A stretch of 64,000 bases of DNA from Flavobacterium glycines (lineage in GTDB: Bacteria; Bacteroidota; Bacteroidia; Flavobacteriales; Flavobacteriaceae). Of this stretch, positions 24,398 to 33,881 are shown in pieces. The notes below the pieces were generated by a model. It was not told the origin of the DNA and made no database searches. It saw only the letters and a program-made list of their open reading frames with translations. Numbering within the stretch: position 1 is the first letter of the stretch; each line of letters starts with the position of its first letter. A program made the translations under genes and the position numbers. The stretch covers positions 1,178,001-1,242,000 of the forward strand of contig NZ_FNEO01000001.1 in the NCBI RefSeq assembly GCF_900100165.1. The letters are read 5' to 3'.

Positions 24398-25145
24398 AAT
24401 GGTATCCTATTAAGGTGGGATTAGATTTTAAGTAATTTTCGATATAATTTTTAGCGTTGCTACAGGCTGTTTTTAAATCCTGTTCTAAAGCCAGATTTGC
24501 TGTGATTGCGGATGACAATACGCAACCTGAACCGTGTTTTTCTGAAAGCTGCGTTTCTTTTGGGAAAAACTTCAGAATCTCATTTTTGGTATACAGATAA
24601 TCTGTACCAATTGCTTCCAAACGATGACCGCCTTTTAAAAAGACAGCCGTATGTTCAGCAAGTTTTTCAGCAATAAAACCGGCTTCTGATTCATTTGGAT
24701 TCAATTGTAAAATCTCATTATAATTAGGCGTAATCAAATCAATTTGTTCGAGTATTTCTATCAAAACAGATTGATTTTTGATGTTTAAAAAACTAAAATC
24801 GGTTGTTGATTTTAATACGGTATCCCAAACTATTTTCGTTGTTGGTGAAAGTTTTTTTATCGTAAAAACAATTTCTTTCAGATAGTCTAATGAAGGAACA
24901 ATCCCGATTTTTACTGCTTTTATGGTGTATTTTTGAAATAATATTTCAATGCTTCGCAAAACAAAATCAACTGTGGTCCATTGCATTTCAAAGAAGTTAC
25001 TCTCGGTTTGAATGGTATTACCGGTGTTAATAGCAAAACCTTGTACCCGAAGCTGCTCGAATGTTTTGATATCTGCCAAAACACCGGCGCCAGCAGAAGG
25101 GTCAAAGCCCGCAATACTTAAAACGAAAGGACGATTTGTTGACAT
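24390..25145 (-). CDS. thiD: Hydroxymethylpyrimidine/phosphomethylpyrimidine kinase
   Basis: A 251-residue ribokinase-fold enzyme phosphorylating HMP and HMP-P. Blocks are SIAGFDPSAGAGVLADIKTFE (start), ITPNYNEILQL, VFLKGGHR, and the anion-hole/catalytic region EKHGSGCVLSSAIT with the expected Cys in GSGC. Its ends overlap both neighbours (27 bp with the upstream tenI-like gene, 8 bp with thiE). Confidence 0.97.
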   Translation of the reverse strand: MSTNRPFVLSIAGFDPSAGAGVLADIKTFEQLRVQGFAINTGNTIQTESNFFEMQWTTVDFVLRSIEILFQKYTIKAVKIGIVPSLDYLKEIVFTIKKLSPTTKIVWDTVLKSTTDFSFLNIKNQSVLIEILEQIDLITPNYNEILQLNPNESEAGFIAEKLAEHTAVFLKGGHRLEAIGTDYLYTKNEILKFFPKETQLSEKHGSGCVLSSAITANLALEQDLKTACSNAKNYIENYLKSNPTLIGYHYV

Positions 25146-25699
25146 GATTTGAAATTTTCTATTGGATTATTGCTTTTCCAAATGGTTCCTAAAAGTGCTA
25201 CATCATCAAAGCCAAATTGTAAAGCCTGATTGATGTTTTCGGCATCTATTCCTCCTAAACCGATAAGTTTTGTTTTAAAATTGTTTCTCTTTTTTATTTC
25301 AGTTGACCAGTTTACATTGGGTTCATAATTTTCTTTAGAAATACTTTTGAATACCGGACTCAAAAAAGCATAATCAATATCCTCAGACAACGCATTGAAT
25401 TCTTCGATGGAATGTGTCGAAGTAGATACTGTAAAACCTTCAGTTTTTTGAAAGTTATCAGGTCTGTTTGTTGAAGAAAAGTGAATCCGATTTATTCCAA
25501 ATTCTTCAGTCAAATGATGGTAATTGTGTAAAACCAACCGATTTCTACATTCCAATTCAATTGCAGTTACAAAAGCTTTCATTTCTGTTTCAGAAAAGCT
25601 GGGCTTTCGAACATGAAACAAATCCATGCCTCCCTCAAAAAGAGAATGGATGAGCTTGATTTCATTTGCTACCGCAGTTGGATTGGAAATAACAATCAT
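25118..25699 (-). CDS. ThiE-like / TenI-like protein of the thiamine operon
   Basis: A 193-residue TIM-barrel protein of the ThiE/TenI superfamily. FHVRKPSFSE, FLSPVFKSISKENY and LIGLGGIDAENI parallel ThiE segments. The ThiE substrate motif IND is replaced by LHNYHHL, and DGVHLG by NRIHFS. Loss of these residues argues against thiamine phosphate synthase activity and for a TenI-type thiazole tautomerase or a related salvage role. The gene lies between thiC and thiD and overlaps thiD by 27 bp. Annotation pipelines would probably call it thiamine phosphate synthase. Confidence 0.8.
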   Translation of the reverse strand: MIVISNPTAVANEIKLIHSLFEGGMDLFHVRKPSFSETEMKAFVTAIELECRNRLVLHNYHHLTEEFGINRIHFSSTNRPDNFQKTEGFTVSTSTHSIEEFNALSEDIDYAFLSPVFKSISKENYEPNVNWSTEIKKRNNFKTKLIGLGGIDAENINQALQFGFDDVALLGTIWKSNNPIENFKSCQQIVLSF

Positions 25700-25717
25700 T
25701 TTTAAATATTAGATTAT

Positions 25718-25787
25718 AGAATATAGAAAAGAGAGAATAGACAGTAATCGAAAATGAATCAAATCTATATTCTCTTCTCTATGTTCT
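25718..25787 (-). repeat. Imperfect hairpin spacer between thiC and the tenI-like gene
   Basis: A run of AGAATATAGAAAAGAGAG-type sequence pairs imperfectly with TCTATATTCTCTTCTCTAT-type sequence 30 bp later. It is another inverted low-complexity spacer of the thi operon. Confidence 0.5.
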
Positions 25788-25796
25788 TTTTTCTTT

Positions 25797-27626
<1,830 letters not shown>

Positions 27627-27628
27627 TT

Positions 27629-27660
27629 ATTGAAAGATTGAAAGATTGAAAGATTGAAAG
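27629..27660. repeat. Four tandem ATTGAAAG octamers between thiS and thiC
   Basis: The unit ATTGAAAG occurs four times without change. About 20 bp later the spacer contains complementary AATCTTTTAATCTTTAAA, so the spacer can fold back on itself. Confidence 0.85.
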
Positions 27661-27704
27661 ATTCGAATCATTAAATTCTTAAATCTTTTAATCTTTAAAT
27701 TGTT

Positions 27705-27911
27705 TTACCCTCCCTGTGTGGCAGAGATAATTAAAATATCGTCAGTTTCGGATAGCTGGTGATTGTCCCAATTGGATTTTGGAATCACATTGTTGTTAAC
27801 AGCTACGGCAATGCCGTTTTGTTTTTGCGGAATTTCAATATCGAGCAAGGCTTGAATGCTTAGCGCATTTGCTTGAAATTGTTTGATTTGATTGTTGATT
27901 TTTAGTTCCAT
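27705..27911 (-). CDS. thiS: Sulfur carrier protein ThiS
   Basis: A 68-residue beta-grasp protein. It ends in QGG, the C-terminal diglycine that is adenylated by ThiF and then thiocarboxylated to carry sulfur to ThiG. IAVAVNNNVIPKSNWDNHQL is the typical middle block. It is the first gene after the TPP riboswitch. Confidence 0.95.
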   Translation of the reverse strand: MELKINNQIKQFQANALSIQALLDIEIPQKQNGIAVAVNNNVIPKSNWDNHQLSETDDILIISATQGG

Positions 27912-27989
27912 TCCTTGATTTTTTAAATAAAAAATACTTTAGGAATGGCTGTAAAGAGTCCAAAAAAATGGAACTACCGGAAGTCATCT

Positions 27990-28069
27990 TACTTTTCCCT
28001 ACGCTAGTATTAACCAGATCAGGTTCAGAGGGTAAAATCTCAGCCTGCTAATGCAGACACCCCTAAAGT
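27990..28069 (-). promoter_or_regulatory. TPP (THI-box) riboswitch of the thiamine operon
   Basis: On the minus strand the elements occur in order: GGGGTGTCTGC, GCAGGCTGAGAT, TTACCCTCTGAACCTGATCT, GGTTAATACTAGCGTAGGGA. This is a textbook THI box about 80 nt long, with the GCTGAGA and ACCTGA cores intact. It ends about 80 bp before thiS. Confidence 0.97.
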
Positions 28070-28075
28070 GTGCGA

Positions 28076-28083
28076 CAAATGTA
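28076..28083 (-). promoter_or_regulatory. Putative -7 box of the thiamine operon
   Basis: TACATTTG on the minus strand fits TAnnTTTG and lies just upstream of the riboswitch, predicting a start at its first bases. No convincing -33 element is visible. Confidence 0.5.
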
Positions 28084-28162
28084 ATGAAAAAGTTAGAAGA
28101 AGAATGTTATATATTAGAAGTTTAACAATTTTGTGCAGAATACTTCTAAAACTGAACATCAA

Positions 28163-28726
28163 TTACTGTTGTCTTGTCCAGCAGCTTTCTATGTGGTCGT
28201 TAACCATTCCTGTGGCCTGCATATGGGCATAGACTACAGTGGAACCAACAAATTTAAAACCGCGTTTCTTTAAATCTTTGCTGATGGTGTCAGAAAGAAG
28301 AGTGGTGGCGGGAATTTCTTTTAAGGATTGGAGTTTGTTGTCAATAGGTTTTCCATCAACAAAACCCCAGATGTATTTGGAAAAACTGCCAAATTCTTCC
28401 TGAACTTTCATAAAAGCTAGGGCATTGGAAATAGTAGCGCGTACTTTTAGTTTGTTTCTAATAATACCCGGATTCAATAGTAATTCTTCAATTTTGTCTT
28501 CGGAATAATTTACAATTTTTTTATAATCGAAATTGTCAAAGGCAACACGGAAATGTTCTCTTTTTGCCAAAACGGTGTACCAACTCAATCCTGCTTGAAA
28601 GGTTTCAAGAATTAAAAATTCGAATAATTTAGCGTCATCATAAACAGGAATTCCCCATTCTTCATCATGGTATTTACGGTATAAATCGTCTTTTTCGCAC
28701 CAGGAGCAGCGTGTTTTGTTTTCCAT
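28163..28726 (-). CDS. tag: DNA-3-methyladenine glycosylase I
   Basis: A 187-residue Tag enzyme removing 3-methyladenine from DNA. The zinc-site N-terminus RCSWCEKDDLYRKYHDEEWG and FQAGLSWYTVLAKREHFR are characteristic, and the C-terminal AHMQATGMVNDH contains the expected His residues. The frame is open about 220 bp further upstream, but the ATG at 28726 begins the known N-terminus (MENKTRC), and the extension would overlap yhhQ. The gene lies 2 bp after yhhQ and is cotranscribed with it. Confidence 0.95.
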   Translation of the reverse strand: MENKTRCSWCEKDDLYRKYHDEEWGIPVYDDAKLFEFLILETFQAGLSWYTVLAKREHFRVAFDNFDYKKIVNYSEDKIEELLLNPGIIRNKLKVRATISNALAFMKVQEEFGSFSKYIWGFVDGKPIDNKLQSLKEIPATTLLSDTISKDLKKRGFKFVGSTVVYAHMQATGMVNDHIESCWTRQQ

Positions 28727-28728
28727 GA

Positions 28729-29376
28729 TTATTTGTTGTGAAGGTATTTTTCGATTAGGTGATGTCCAAGGTAAATTAATGGCGTTAAAACAATAGCCAA
28801 CATTAATTTGAAAGTGTAACCTGTTATAGACATGTTGAGGTATTGGCTTGTAGTAATTTTTCCGGTTAACCAAAAGGCGATTCCCGAGACGATAAAACTG
28901 TCTATGAGTTGGGAAATCAGCGTAGAACCTGTGCTTCGAAGCCAAATCATTTTTTTACCGGTTTTATTTCGTAAAAACCAGAAAATGGAAACATCAATTA
29001 ATTGGGAAACCATAAAAGCAATAATACTGGCAACCATAATAAAAAGACCCTGGCCGAATACAGCATAAAATTGTTCGTCGTTGACGGTTTCTTTAGTGAT
29101 AAGAGCAGGGATTTTTGTTCCAATGAAAAGAATAAGGATGCAATAAGCAATAAGTCCCGCGGTAATAAAAGAGAGTTTTTTGACTCCTTCTTTGCCAAAA
29201 TGTTCGTTGATAATATCGGTAGTAATGAAAACGATAGGCCAGGGAAGAATTCCAAGACTCATTATAAAAGGACCAATTTGAATGAGTTTTCCACCAATTA
29301 ATTCGGCAACTACGGCATTGGTAATAAAAATTCCGGCGAGAATCAGGTAAACAGTGTCTTTTTTGGATTGAAACAT
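28729..29376 (-). CDS. yhhQ: Queuosine precursor transporter (YhhQ family)
   Basis: A 215-residue membrane protein of the YhhQ (DUF165) family, which imports preQ0/preQ1 or queuine-type precursors. Six hydrophobic segments are visible; ILPWPIVFITTDIINEHFGK and FMVSQLIDVSIFWFLRNKTG are family blocks. It is the first gene of a two-gene unit with tag and follows the tsf terminator. Confidence 0.92.
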   Translation of the reverse strand: MFQSKKDTVYLILAGIFITNAVVAELIGGKLIQIGPFIMSLGILPWPIVFITTDIINEHFGKEGVKKLSFITAGLIAYCILILFIGTKIPALITKETVNDEQFYAVFGQGLFIMVASIIAFMVSQLIDVSIFWFLRNKTGKKMIWLRSTGSTLISQLIDSFIVSGIAFWLTGKITTSQYLNMSITGYTFKLMLAIVLTPLIYLGHHLIEKYLHNK

Positions 29377-29421
29377 TTCAAGGGATTTGCATCCAAATTT
29401 AGACTATTATTTTGAAAAGAC

Positions 29422-29462
29422 ATAAAAAAGAAAATCCATCTCATTTAAAACGAGATGGATTT
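29422..29462 (-). terminator. Intrinsic terminator after tsf
   Basis: AAATCCATCTC (29432-29442) and GAGATGGATTT (29452-29462) form an 11-bp stem, and the minus strand continues into TTCTTTTTTATG. It lies 27 bp after the tsf stop. Confidence 0.85.
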
Positions 29463-29488
29463 GTATAGAAATAGTTTTGGCTATTTGA

Positions 29489-30451
29489 TTAACCTAAAGT
29501 AACTCTTTTGAAACCTGTGATTTCAACATTGAATCCTTTAACATAATCACCAACTTTTTTACTGTCATCTTTGATGAAGTTTTGATCTAGTAAAGCTTTT
29601 TCCTGATCTAAAGTAGTGTTGTCAGAGATGAAACGTTGTACTTTTCCTGGAAGGATTTTGTCCCAAATTTGCTCTGGCTTACCTTCAGCTTTTAATTCAG
29701 CTTTAGCATCTTCTTCAGCTTGTTTGATAACTTCAGGAGTTAATTGAGAGAAAGAGATGTATTTAGGAACATTTTTTAAAGTTTTTCCTAAACGTTTTGC
29801 TTCTTCATTATCTTTTTCAATTACAGCAATACGAGCAGCAAGTTCAGATTCAACGAAAGCAGGATCAAAATCTTTGTAAGATAATGTGTCAGCTCCCATA
29901 GAAGCAACTTGCATAGAGATGTCTTTAGTTAAAACGTCACCATTAGCAATTGGTGCAGAAATTGCAGTTAATGCAGCAATTTTGTTAACGTGAACATAAG
30001 ATCCAACGTAAGCGCCTTCTAAGATTTCAAAACCACCGATTTCGATTTTTTCACCGATAACACCTGTTTGTTCGATTAATTTTTCAGCAACTGTAATTCC
30101 GTTGAAATCAGAAGCTAAGAATTCTTCTTTAGAAGAGAAGTTGATAGCTTTTTCAACTAATTCTTTAGCTAAAGTTACGAAAGCTTCGTTTTTACCTACG
30201 AAATCTGTCTCACAGTTTAAAGTGATAATAGCTCCTTTAGTGTTGTCTGCATTAATGAAAGAAACAGCAGCTCCTTCAGAAGAATCACGGTCAGAACGGT
30301 TAGCAGCAACTTTTTGTCCTTTTTCTCTAAGGTTTTGTATCGCTTTGTCGAAATCTCCTTCAGCTTCAACTAAAGCTTTTTTACAGTCCATCATTCCGGC
30401 ACCTGTAGCTTGTCTTAATTTATTTACGTCTGCAGCAGTAATTGTTGCCAT
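29489..30451 (-). CDS. tsf: Translation elongation factor Ts
   Basis: A 320-residue EF-Ts, the guanine-nucleotide exchange factor of EF-Tu. LRQATGAGMMDCKKALVEAEGDFDKAI is the N-terminal UBA-like block, and TDFVGKNEAF is the conserved TDFV core of the exchange domain. Length is slightly above the E. coli protein, as usual in Bacteroidetes. It is second in the rpsB-tsf unit after a 128-bp repeat-rich spacer. Confidence 0.98.
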   Translation of the reverse strand: MATITAADVNKLRQATGAGMMDCKKALVEAEGDFDKAIQNLREKGQKVAANRSDRDSSEGAAVSFINADNTKGAIITLNCETDFVGKNEAFVTLAKELVEKAINFSSKEEFLASDFNGITVAEKLIEQTGVIGEKIEIGGFEILEGAYVGSYVHVNKIAALTAISAPIANGDVLTKDISMQVASMGADTLSYKDFDPAFVESELAARIAVIEKDNEEAKRLGKTLKNVPKYISFSQLTPEVIKQAEEDAKAELKAEGKPEQIWDKILPGKVQRFISDNTTLDQEKALLDQNFIKDDSKKVGDYVKGFNVEITGFKRVTLG

Positions 30452-30485
30452 AATATAATTTTTGTTTTAATGTTAAAAGTAAAAA

Positions 30486-30575
30486 TTCCAATCTTCAAAT
30501 TCCAAATTCCAACGTTATCAGATGGTTAAAAATCTGATTTTGGATTTTGGAATTTAAATTTTGGAATTTAAAATT
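30486..30575. repeat. Degenerate inverted repeats between rpsB and tsf
   Basis: CAAATTCCAAATTCCAA (30497-30513) is complementary to TTGGAATTTAAATTTTGGAATTT-type sequence about 40 bp later, with AGATGG/AATCTGATTTTGG words between. It is a low-complexity foldback spacer of the same style as the thi spacers. Confidence 0.55.
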
Positions 30576-30579
30576 TGAT

Positions 30580-31347
30580 TTATTCTTCAGTTGCAGGAGC
30601 AGCTTCAGCTTCAGCAGCAGGAGCAGTCTCTTCAGCTACTTCAGCTTCTTTTTCAGAACCTCTTTCAGAAAGTCCTTCGATAACAGAAGCAGTTACTAAA
30701 GATAAAATTTTCTCAATTGATTTAGAAGCATCGTCATTGGCTGGGATAACGTAATCTACTTCACGTGGATCAGAGTTAGTATCAACCATTGCAAATACTG
30801 GAATGTTTAATTTTTGTGCTTCTTTTATTGCGATGTGCTCAGCTTTGATATCTACTACGAACAATGCAGCTGGAAGTCTAGACATGTCAGCGATTGAACC
30901 TAAGTTTTTTTCTAATTTAGCACGAAGACGATCTACTTGCAAACGCTCTTTTTTAGATAGCGTGTTGAAAGTACCATCTTTCTTCATTTTATCAATAGAA
31001 GACATTTTTTTAACTGCTTTACGGATAGTAACAAAGTTTGTTAACATTCCACCTGGCCATCTTTCAGTGATGTAAGGCATGTTTGCAGATTTTGCTTTTT
31101 CAGCAACGATGTCTTTTGCTTGTTTTTTGGTAGCAACGAATAATATTTTTCTACCTGAAGCAGCAATTTTTTTCAAAGCTTCGTTAGCTTCTTCGATTTT
31201 AGCTGCAGTTTTATATAGGTTAATGATGTGAATACCATTACGCTCCATATAAATGTAAGGAGCCATGTTTGGATCCCATTTTCTAGTCATGTGTCCGAAG
31301 TGAACACCTGCTTCTAGTAATTCTTTTACTTCTATTTTGTTTGCCAT
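30580..31347 (-). CDS. rpsB: 30S ribosomal protein S2
   Basis: A 255-residue S2. GVHFGHMTRKWDPNMAPYIY and FVATKKQAKD are conserved, as is the central NSDPREVDYVIPANDDA. The C-terminal extension (about 228-255) is an Ala/Glu-rich acidic tail typical of Bacteroidetes S2. It is the upstream partner of tsf. Confidence 0.99.
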   Translation of the reverse strand: MANKIEVKELLEAGVHFGHMTRKWDPNMAPYIYMERNGIHIINLYKTAAKIEEANEALKKIAASGRKILFVATKKQAKDIVAEKAKSANMPYITERWPGGMLTNFVTIRKAVKKMSSIDKMKKDGTFNTLSKKERLQVDRLRAKLEKNLGSIADMSRLPAALFVVDIKAEHIAIKEAQKLNIPVFAMVDTNSDPREVDYVIPANDDASKSIEKILSLVTASVIEGLSERGSEKEAEVAEETAPAAEAEAAPATEE

Positions 31348-31594
31348 TTTTTTAACTAGTTTACGTTCTGTTGATTAGCAATGTCCCGTTTTGGATTTAA
31401 TGATTTAAAAATTCAAAGATTTAAAAATTTCAGTATATGATTTTTTAATTATTCAATCTTTTAATCTTTCAATCCCAGTTTCATTTAGATGCTAAACTAT
31501 TTCCTACCTCGGCAGGAGAGCAACAATAACTGTGTTTTTTAATTTCAATAAATAATTGACGATGTCTTGTACTAACTGTACAAGACAGGTAATA
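31348..31594 (-). other. Spacer with hairpins between rpsI and rpsB
   Basis: A 247-bp gap. It contains a perfect 10-bp stem TGTCTTGTAC/GTACAAGACA (31563-31587) beside the rpsI stop, and a short CCTGCC-GA-GGTAGG stem further on (about 31512-31525). An inverted low-complexity stretch (GATTTAAAAATTCAAAG, then TTTTAATCTTTCAATC, 31400-31475) lies upstream of rpsB. I see no clear TAnnTTTG promoter. The rpsI hairpin lacks a strong T run; it could still act as a 3' end or processing site. Confidence 0.5.
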
Positions 31595-31981
31595 TTAACG
31601 TTTAGAGAATTGGAATCTCTTACGAGCTTTCTTCTGACCGAATTTCTTACGTTCAACCATTCTTGGGTCTCTTGTTAATAAACCTTCTGGTTTCAAAATA
31701 CCTCTGTTTTCAGCGTTTACTTCACACATTGCGCGAGCAATTGCCATTCTTACAGCTTCTGCCTGACCAGTTATACCACCTCCGTAAACATTTACTTTTA
31801 CGTCAAAGTTTCCAGCGTTTTCTGTCATAGACATTGGTTGTAAAACTTTGTATTGTAAAGTAGCTGTTGGGAAATAAGTTGCTAATTCTTTTTTGTTTAC
31901 AGTGATTGCTCCTGTTCCTTCTGAAACATAAACACGTGCAACAGCGGTTTTTCTTCTACCGATTTTGTGAATAACTCCCAT
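31595..31981 (-). CDS. rpsI: 30S ribosomal protein S9
   Basis: A 128-residue S9 with the C-terminal KKARKRFQFSKR tail that reaches the P-site tRNA. GRRKTAVARVYV is the N-terminal signature. Its ATG overlaps the rplM stop by one base (TAATG), the usual rplM-rpsI coupling. Confidence 0.99.
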   Translation of the reverse strand: MGVIHKIGRRKTAVARVYVSEGTGAITVNKKELATYFPTATLQYKVLQPMSMTENAGNFDVKVNVYGGGITGQAEAVRMAIARAMCEVNAENRGILKPEGLLTRDPRMVERKKFGQKKARKRFQFSKR

Positions 31982-32436
31982 TACTTAAGATCGTTTAGGT
32001 TAACAGTTCTTGGTTTTTGAGCTCCTTGTTTGTGCTCAGAACCAACAACAACATTTAAATTTCTGAAAAGTTCAGCTCCTAATTTGTTTTTAGGTAACAT
32101 TCCTTTTACTGCTTTCTCAACTAAAGCTGCAGGGTTTTTAGCTTGCAATACTTTAGCAGTTAAAGTTCTTTGTCCTCCTGGATAACCTGTATGACGCATG
32201 TAAATTTTCTCGTCCATTTTGTTACCTGTAAGGTTGATTTTTTCTGCGTTAATAACAATTACGTTATCTCCACAGTCCACGTGTGGGGTATAGCTAGGCT
32301 TGTACTTTCCTCTTAAAATCATAGCGACTTTAGAAGCAAGACGTCCTAAGTTATGACCCTCTGCATCTACAACGATCCACTCTTTGTTAGAGTTTGCCTT
32401 TGTAGCTGAAATTGTCTTGTAGCTTAATGCGTTCAC
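31981..32436 (-). CDS. rplM: 50S ribosomal protein L13
   Basis: A 151-residue L13 of normal length. GHNLGRLASKVAMILRGKYK and MLPKNKLGAELFRNL are family signatures. The start at 32436 is a GTG; no in-frame ATG would keep the N-terminus NALSYKTISATK. It is first gene of the rplM-rpsI operon. Confidence 0.98.
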   Translation of the reverse strand: MNALSYKTISATKANSNKEWIVVDAEGHNLGRLASKVAMILRGKYKPSYTPHVDCGDNVIVINAEKINLTGNKMDEKIYMRHTGYPGGQRTLTAKVLQAKNPAALVEKAVKGMLPKNKLGAELFRNLNVVVGSEHKQGAQKPRTVNLNDLK

Positions 32437-32466
32437 AATAAAAATTTTTTAATTAAACATTCCGTC

Positions 32467-32480
32467 CCCAATAAAGGGGT
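32467..32480 (-). promoter_or_regulatory. Hairpin at the start of the rplM leader
   Basis: CCCC-TTTATT-GGGG on the minus strand forms a compact G+C stem in an otherwise A/T-rich leader, within the first bases after the predicted start. It is a candidate autoregulatory or stability element. Confidence 0.45.
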
Positions 32481-32482
32481 TG

Positions 32483-32513
32483 CAAAAGTACAATTAATTA
32501 TTTTAAATGCAAA
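32483..32513 (-). promoter_or_regulatory. rplM-rpsI promoter
   Basis: On the minus strand TTTG (32510-32513) and TACTTTTG (32483-32490) are separated by exactly 19 bp, the ideal Bacteroidetes promoter. The predicted start is near 32476, 40 nt before the GTG. Confidence 0.8.
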
Positions 32514-32520
32514 TACCTTA

Positions 32521-32791
32521 AATGAATAATTTTTTTCGGTTTCTGTACTGATAATCAATTGGATATTTCAGTTGCTTTAGAGAACTTCTTTTTTAGAATT
32601 TAGCTTAGCGCTTTGGTCTTAAAATTATCTTAGATTTGATTTGAAAAATAATTTGATTATCTTGCATTCTTGCTGTGAAAAGAAAGAGGTATAAATGATT
32701 CTTTTTTAAGCAGATTTGGAAGGATTTTACAAATAACAAAATTGTTGATTCTAACAAAAAAGACTCAAAAATTAAGACAATAATATTCAAT
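32521..32791 (+). other. Spacer upstream of the LacI-family gene
   Basis: Between the rplM promoter and the LacI-family start I see only a weak promoter candidate. TAGATTTG (32631-32638) has a TTTG at 32612-32615, with a short 15-bp spacer. There is no convincing small gene; an antisense frame overlapping the LacI start has no coding character. Confidence 0.35.
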
Positions 32792-33829
32792 ATGAAAGTT
32801 AAAGCAACACTGAAACAAATTGCAAAAGAACTTAATGTTTCTGTTTCTACAGTTTCTAAAGCACTCAATGATAGTCCGGAGATTAGTAATCAAACTAAGG
32901 TTAAGATTAAAGAGTATGCTAAACTTAAAAACTACAAACCTAATATTATTGGGTTGAATCTAAAAAATCGAAAGACAAAAACCATAGGGGTAATTATTCC
33001 TAATATCCTAAATTCTTTTTTTGCGAAAGTTTTTAGTGGAATTGAAAAAGTAGCCGATGCCAAAGGGTATAATGTGATTACTTGTATTTCGAATGAATCC
33101 TTAGTGAAAGAAATCAATACATTGGACATGTTGAGCAATGGTACTACTGATGGTTTTATATTATCGGTTTCACAAGAAGCTCAAAAACTTCAGGATTACT
33201 CTCATTTTAACGATATTATTAATGAAGGAACCCCAATTGTGATGTTTGATCGCATTGCAGATGAAGTAGAATGTGATAAAGTAGTGGTAGATGATTATGA
33301 TTCGGCATTGAATGTTACTCAAAGATTAATTGATACCGGTTGTAAAAATATTGCTTTAATTTCTTCTGTTGATGATTTAAGTGTGGGGAAATTAAGAACC
33401 GAAGGTTATTTGAAGGCGTTGGCCGATAATGGCATTCCGGTAAATGAAAATATTATTCTTCGTACCAATTCAGAAGAAGATATGAAAAGCAAAATTGAAG
33501 CCGTTTTTGAAAACAATGAAATAGATGCTGTTTTTGCTTTAGACGAACGCGATTCGGTAGCAGCTTTAAAATTAGCAATTAAAAAAGGTTATAAAATTCC
33601 GGAAGAACTTTCCATCATAGGTTTTGCCGATGGTATTTTAGCTTCAAGACGATTAACACCTAGTTTATCCACCGTTAGTCAGCACGGAGTAGAGATTGGA
33701 GAAGTAGCTGCCAAATTACTCATTGACCGTTTAGAAGCGACCGAAGAAAACGAAGCGCCTTATCAAACCGTGGTCATTAAAACCAATTTGAAAGAAAGAG
33801 AATCTTCGAAGAAAAAGAAGAAGAAATAA
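32792..33829 (+). CDS. LacI family transcriptional regulator
   Basis: A 345-residue regulator. The N-terminal helix-turn-helix (TLKQIAKELNVSVSTVSKALNDS, about 4-26) and hinge (KNYKPN) are standard. The periplasmic-binding-protein-like effector domain follows (TKTIGVIIPNILNSFFAKVFSGIE onward), including FALDERDSVAALKLAIKKG and IGFADG. The C-terminus ends in a run of lysines. Target genes are not adjacent, so the sugar signal is unknown. Bacteroidetes members often control carbohydrate loci elsewhere. Confidence 0.95.
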   Translation: MKVKATLKQIAKELNVSVSTVSKALNDSPEISNQTKVKIKEYAKLKNYKPNIIGLNLKNRKTKTIGVIIPNILNSFFAKVFSGIEKVADAKGYNVITCISNESLVKEINTLDMLSNGTTDGFILSVSQEAQKLQDYSHFNDIINEGTPIVMFDRIADEVECDKVVVDDYDSALNVTQRLIDTGCKNIALISSVDDLSVGKLRTEGYLKALADNGIPVNENIILRTNSEEDMKSKIEAVFENNEIDAVFALDERDSVAALKLAIKKGYKIPEELSIIGFADGILASRRLTPSLSTVSQHGVEIGEVAAKLLIDRLEATEENEAPYQTVVIKTNLKERESSKKKKKK

Positions 33830-33830
33830 A

Positions 33831-33865
33831 ACAAAAAACATTCCAATTAGGAATGTTTTTTGTTT
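33831..33865. terminator. Bidirectional intrinsic terminator
   Basis: ACAAAAAACATTCC and GGAATGTTTTTTGTTT flank a 5-nt loop. T runs occur on both strands, suiting the convergent LacI and hypothetical genes. Confidence 0.9.
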
Positions 33866-33881
33866 AGGAGACTATAAAAGT

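Noticed and set aside
27629..27660. Possible CRISPR-like array
   Set aside because: Four direct 8-bp units without unique spacers are a simple tandem repeat, not a CRISPR array.
32605..32868. Minus-strand frame overlapping the LacI start
   Set aside because: It overlaps the helix-turn-helix coding region and has no recognisable protein character.
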